A stretch of 64,000 bases of DNA from Cupriavidus oxalaticus (GTDB lineage: Bacteria; Pseudomonadota; Gammaproteobacteria; Burkholderiales; Burkholderiaceae): the NCBI RefSeq assembly GCF_016894385.1, contig NZ_CP069811.1, positions 2,704,501 to 2,768,500 on the forward strand, read 5' to 3'. Made by a program: the position numbers and the translations under genes. The notes beneath the pieces were generated by a model. That model was not told the origin of the DNA. It saw only the letters and a program-made list of their open reading frames with translations, and ran no database searches. Shown here piece after piece: positions 63,315-64,000 of the stretch (position 1 is the stretch's first letter; each line of letters opens with the position of its first letter).

Positions 63315-63884
63315 TCAGTGCCAGACCCGCGTCGCGTTGGCCCATCGCGCCGCGCACGATTGCGTGGCGGCAGCGGCGATCGCCTCGGCCGCCTCATCGG
63401 CTTCGGCAAGCTCGCCGGCATTGGCCGACGACACCTGCGCGGCGCTGTCCAGCGCCGTGCGCCACATGACTGCCGACACCAGCGTCTTGCACTGGCGGCG
63501 TTCGCCATGCGCCAGCGCCAGCAGGCGCTCGTAGCCTTCCATCACGATCAGGCGGTCGCCGCGGCACGGCTGCAGCTGCAGCGTGTACAGGTGATCGCAT
63601 TCGCAATGCAGGCTGCCACCGCTTACCGCCAGGACGATCGCGCCAGGCAGCGCGATACCGCTGGCCTGGACCTCGGCGCGCAAGCGCGCCAGGTGCGCCT
63701 GCGCGCGCGGATCGCTGTCCTGCGCCATATTGGGCGGCACCGCGCCCAGCGTCATCAGCTCCGCGGGCGATACCGCCAGCGTGTACGCCTGCAGCGCAGT
63801 GCGATAGGACGCCACCACAGCGCGCAGGCGGTGCGGCGTGCCAACGCCATGGCCCGCCGGCCCGCGCTCCTGCCAATCGTTCAT
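63315..63884 (-). CDS. Hypothetical protein, 189 residues
   Basis: An unrecognised cytoplasmic protein. It begins MNDWQERGPAGHGVGTPHRL behind AGGAGTCGAC (ATG at 63884); an ATG at 63914 lies 2 bp after the stop of the upstream gene and would add ten residues. Visible stretches are YRTALQAYTLAVSPAELMTL, GGSLHCECDHLYTLQLQPCRG with three Cys, and an Ala/Glu-rich helical end. Close spacing to the acyl-CoA dehydrogenase gene suggests one transcript. Function unknown. Confidence 0.65.
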   Translation of the reverse strand: MNDWQERGPAGHGVGTPHRLRAVVASYRTALQAYTLAVSPAELMTLGAVPPNMAQDSDPRAQAHLARLRAEVQASGIALPGAIVLAVSGGSLHCECDHLYTLQLQPCRGDRLIVMEGYERLLALAHGERRQCKTLVSAVMWRTALDSAAQVSSANAGELAEADEAAEAIAAAATQSCAARWANATRVWH

Positions 63885-63916
63885 GTCGACTCCTGCCGCG
63901 CCGGGCGGTTGCATGG

Positions 63917-64000
63917 TCAGTCGCGCAGCAGCTGCTTGGCGATGATCACCTGCTGGATCTGCGTGGTGCCTTCATACAGGCGCAGCAGGCGCACGTCGCG
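63917..64000 (-). CDS. Acyl-CoA dehydrogenase, C-terminal end only
   Basis: The last 27 codons of a minus-strand gene that continues past the right edge. They read RDVRLLRLYEGTTQIQQVII and AKQLLRD before the stop; YEGTxxIQ is the conserved flavin/CoA-site segment of acyl-CoA dehydrogenases. The rest, and so the substrate type, is outside the window. Confidence 0.88.
   Translation of the reverse strand, partial: RDVRLLRLYEGTTQIQQVIIAKQLLRD

Overview
The window is a GC-rich chromosomal stretch from a betaproteobacterium, most likely Cupriavidus or a close Burkholderiaceae relative. The evidence is the codon use, two Bug-type solute-binding proteins (a family much expanded in Burkholderiales), the long-form ArgG, class III CoA-transferase/LysR catabolic islands, and gene families usual in that group. 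I see no rRNA, tRNA, insertion sequence, phage or CRISPR array.

Layout. 1-2 kb: the end of a PuuE-type allantoinase, a GntR/FCD regulator and a DUF427 protein. 2-6.4 kb: a catabolic operon on the minus strand (HMG-CoA-lyase-like enzyme, class III CoA-transferase, Bug protein) with a divergent LysR regulator. 6.5-7.7 kb: an SDR enzyme, a 32-bp perfect palindrome, and a penicillin-acylase gene remnant cut off at a copy of the palindrome-flanking repeat. 7.7-12.6 kb: a minus-strand operon (PepSY membrane protein, DUF2271, DUF4198, ApbE, membrane-anchored flavodoxin/FAD reductase). The DUF2271 protein carries an ApbE flavinylation motif and a Fur-like site lies upstream, so this looks like an iron-regulated flavin-based extracytoplasmic electron-transfer system. 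12.8-20.8 kb: ChrA, a chemotaxis receptor with a FliA-type promoter, a GlsB-type small membrane protein, a divergent class A penicillin-binding protein and an aldo/keto reductase.

21.2-40.6 kb: one 20-gene run on the plus strand, nearly all junctions overlapping, encoding an aryl-polyene (xanthomonadin-like) pigment pathway. It holds a chain-length factor, an acyltransferase, two ACPs, an acyl-ACP ligase fused to a dehydratase, a glycosyltransferase, an LpxL-type acyltransferase, a thioesterase, a LolA-like carrier, an MMPL exporter, a flavin halogenase with an intact WxWxIP motif, a DUF3261 lipoprotein, ketosynthase, dehydratase, ketoreductase, a second ketosynthase, a secreted protein of unknown role, a phosphopantetheinyl transferase, an aromatic amino acid ammonia lyase and a cation/proton antiporter. 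The ammonia lyase would supply the aryl starter, the ligase loads it on ACP, the ketosynthase/ketoreductase/dehydratase set extends it, and the remaining genes attach and export it to the outer membrane. No methyltransferase is present.

40.7-48 kb: proline iminopeptidase, argG with a strong terminator, a second CoA-transferase/Bug/enoyl-CoA hydratase island with its LysR, and a VOC protein. 48-54.8 kb: slyX, a DUF1439 lipoprotein-like protein, an EamA permease, a coupled Oxidored-like/sirtuin pair, two unknown small proteins, and a patatin-like outer-membrane protein. 54.9 kb: a candidate 66-nt small RNA with C-rich loops. 55.2-64 kb: IclR, a YcgR-type PilZ protein with a FliA-type promoter, an alkylation-repair operon (Ada-AlkA fusion, Ogt, ThpR), an M16 protease, an unknown gene under a LexA box, another unknown gene, and the last codons of an acyl-CoA dehydrogenase.

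All functional assignments rest on motif reading and recalled family knowledge; no database search was run.
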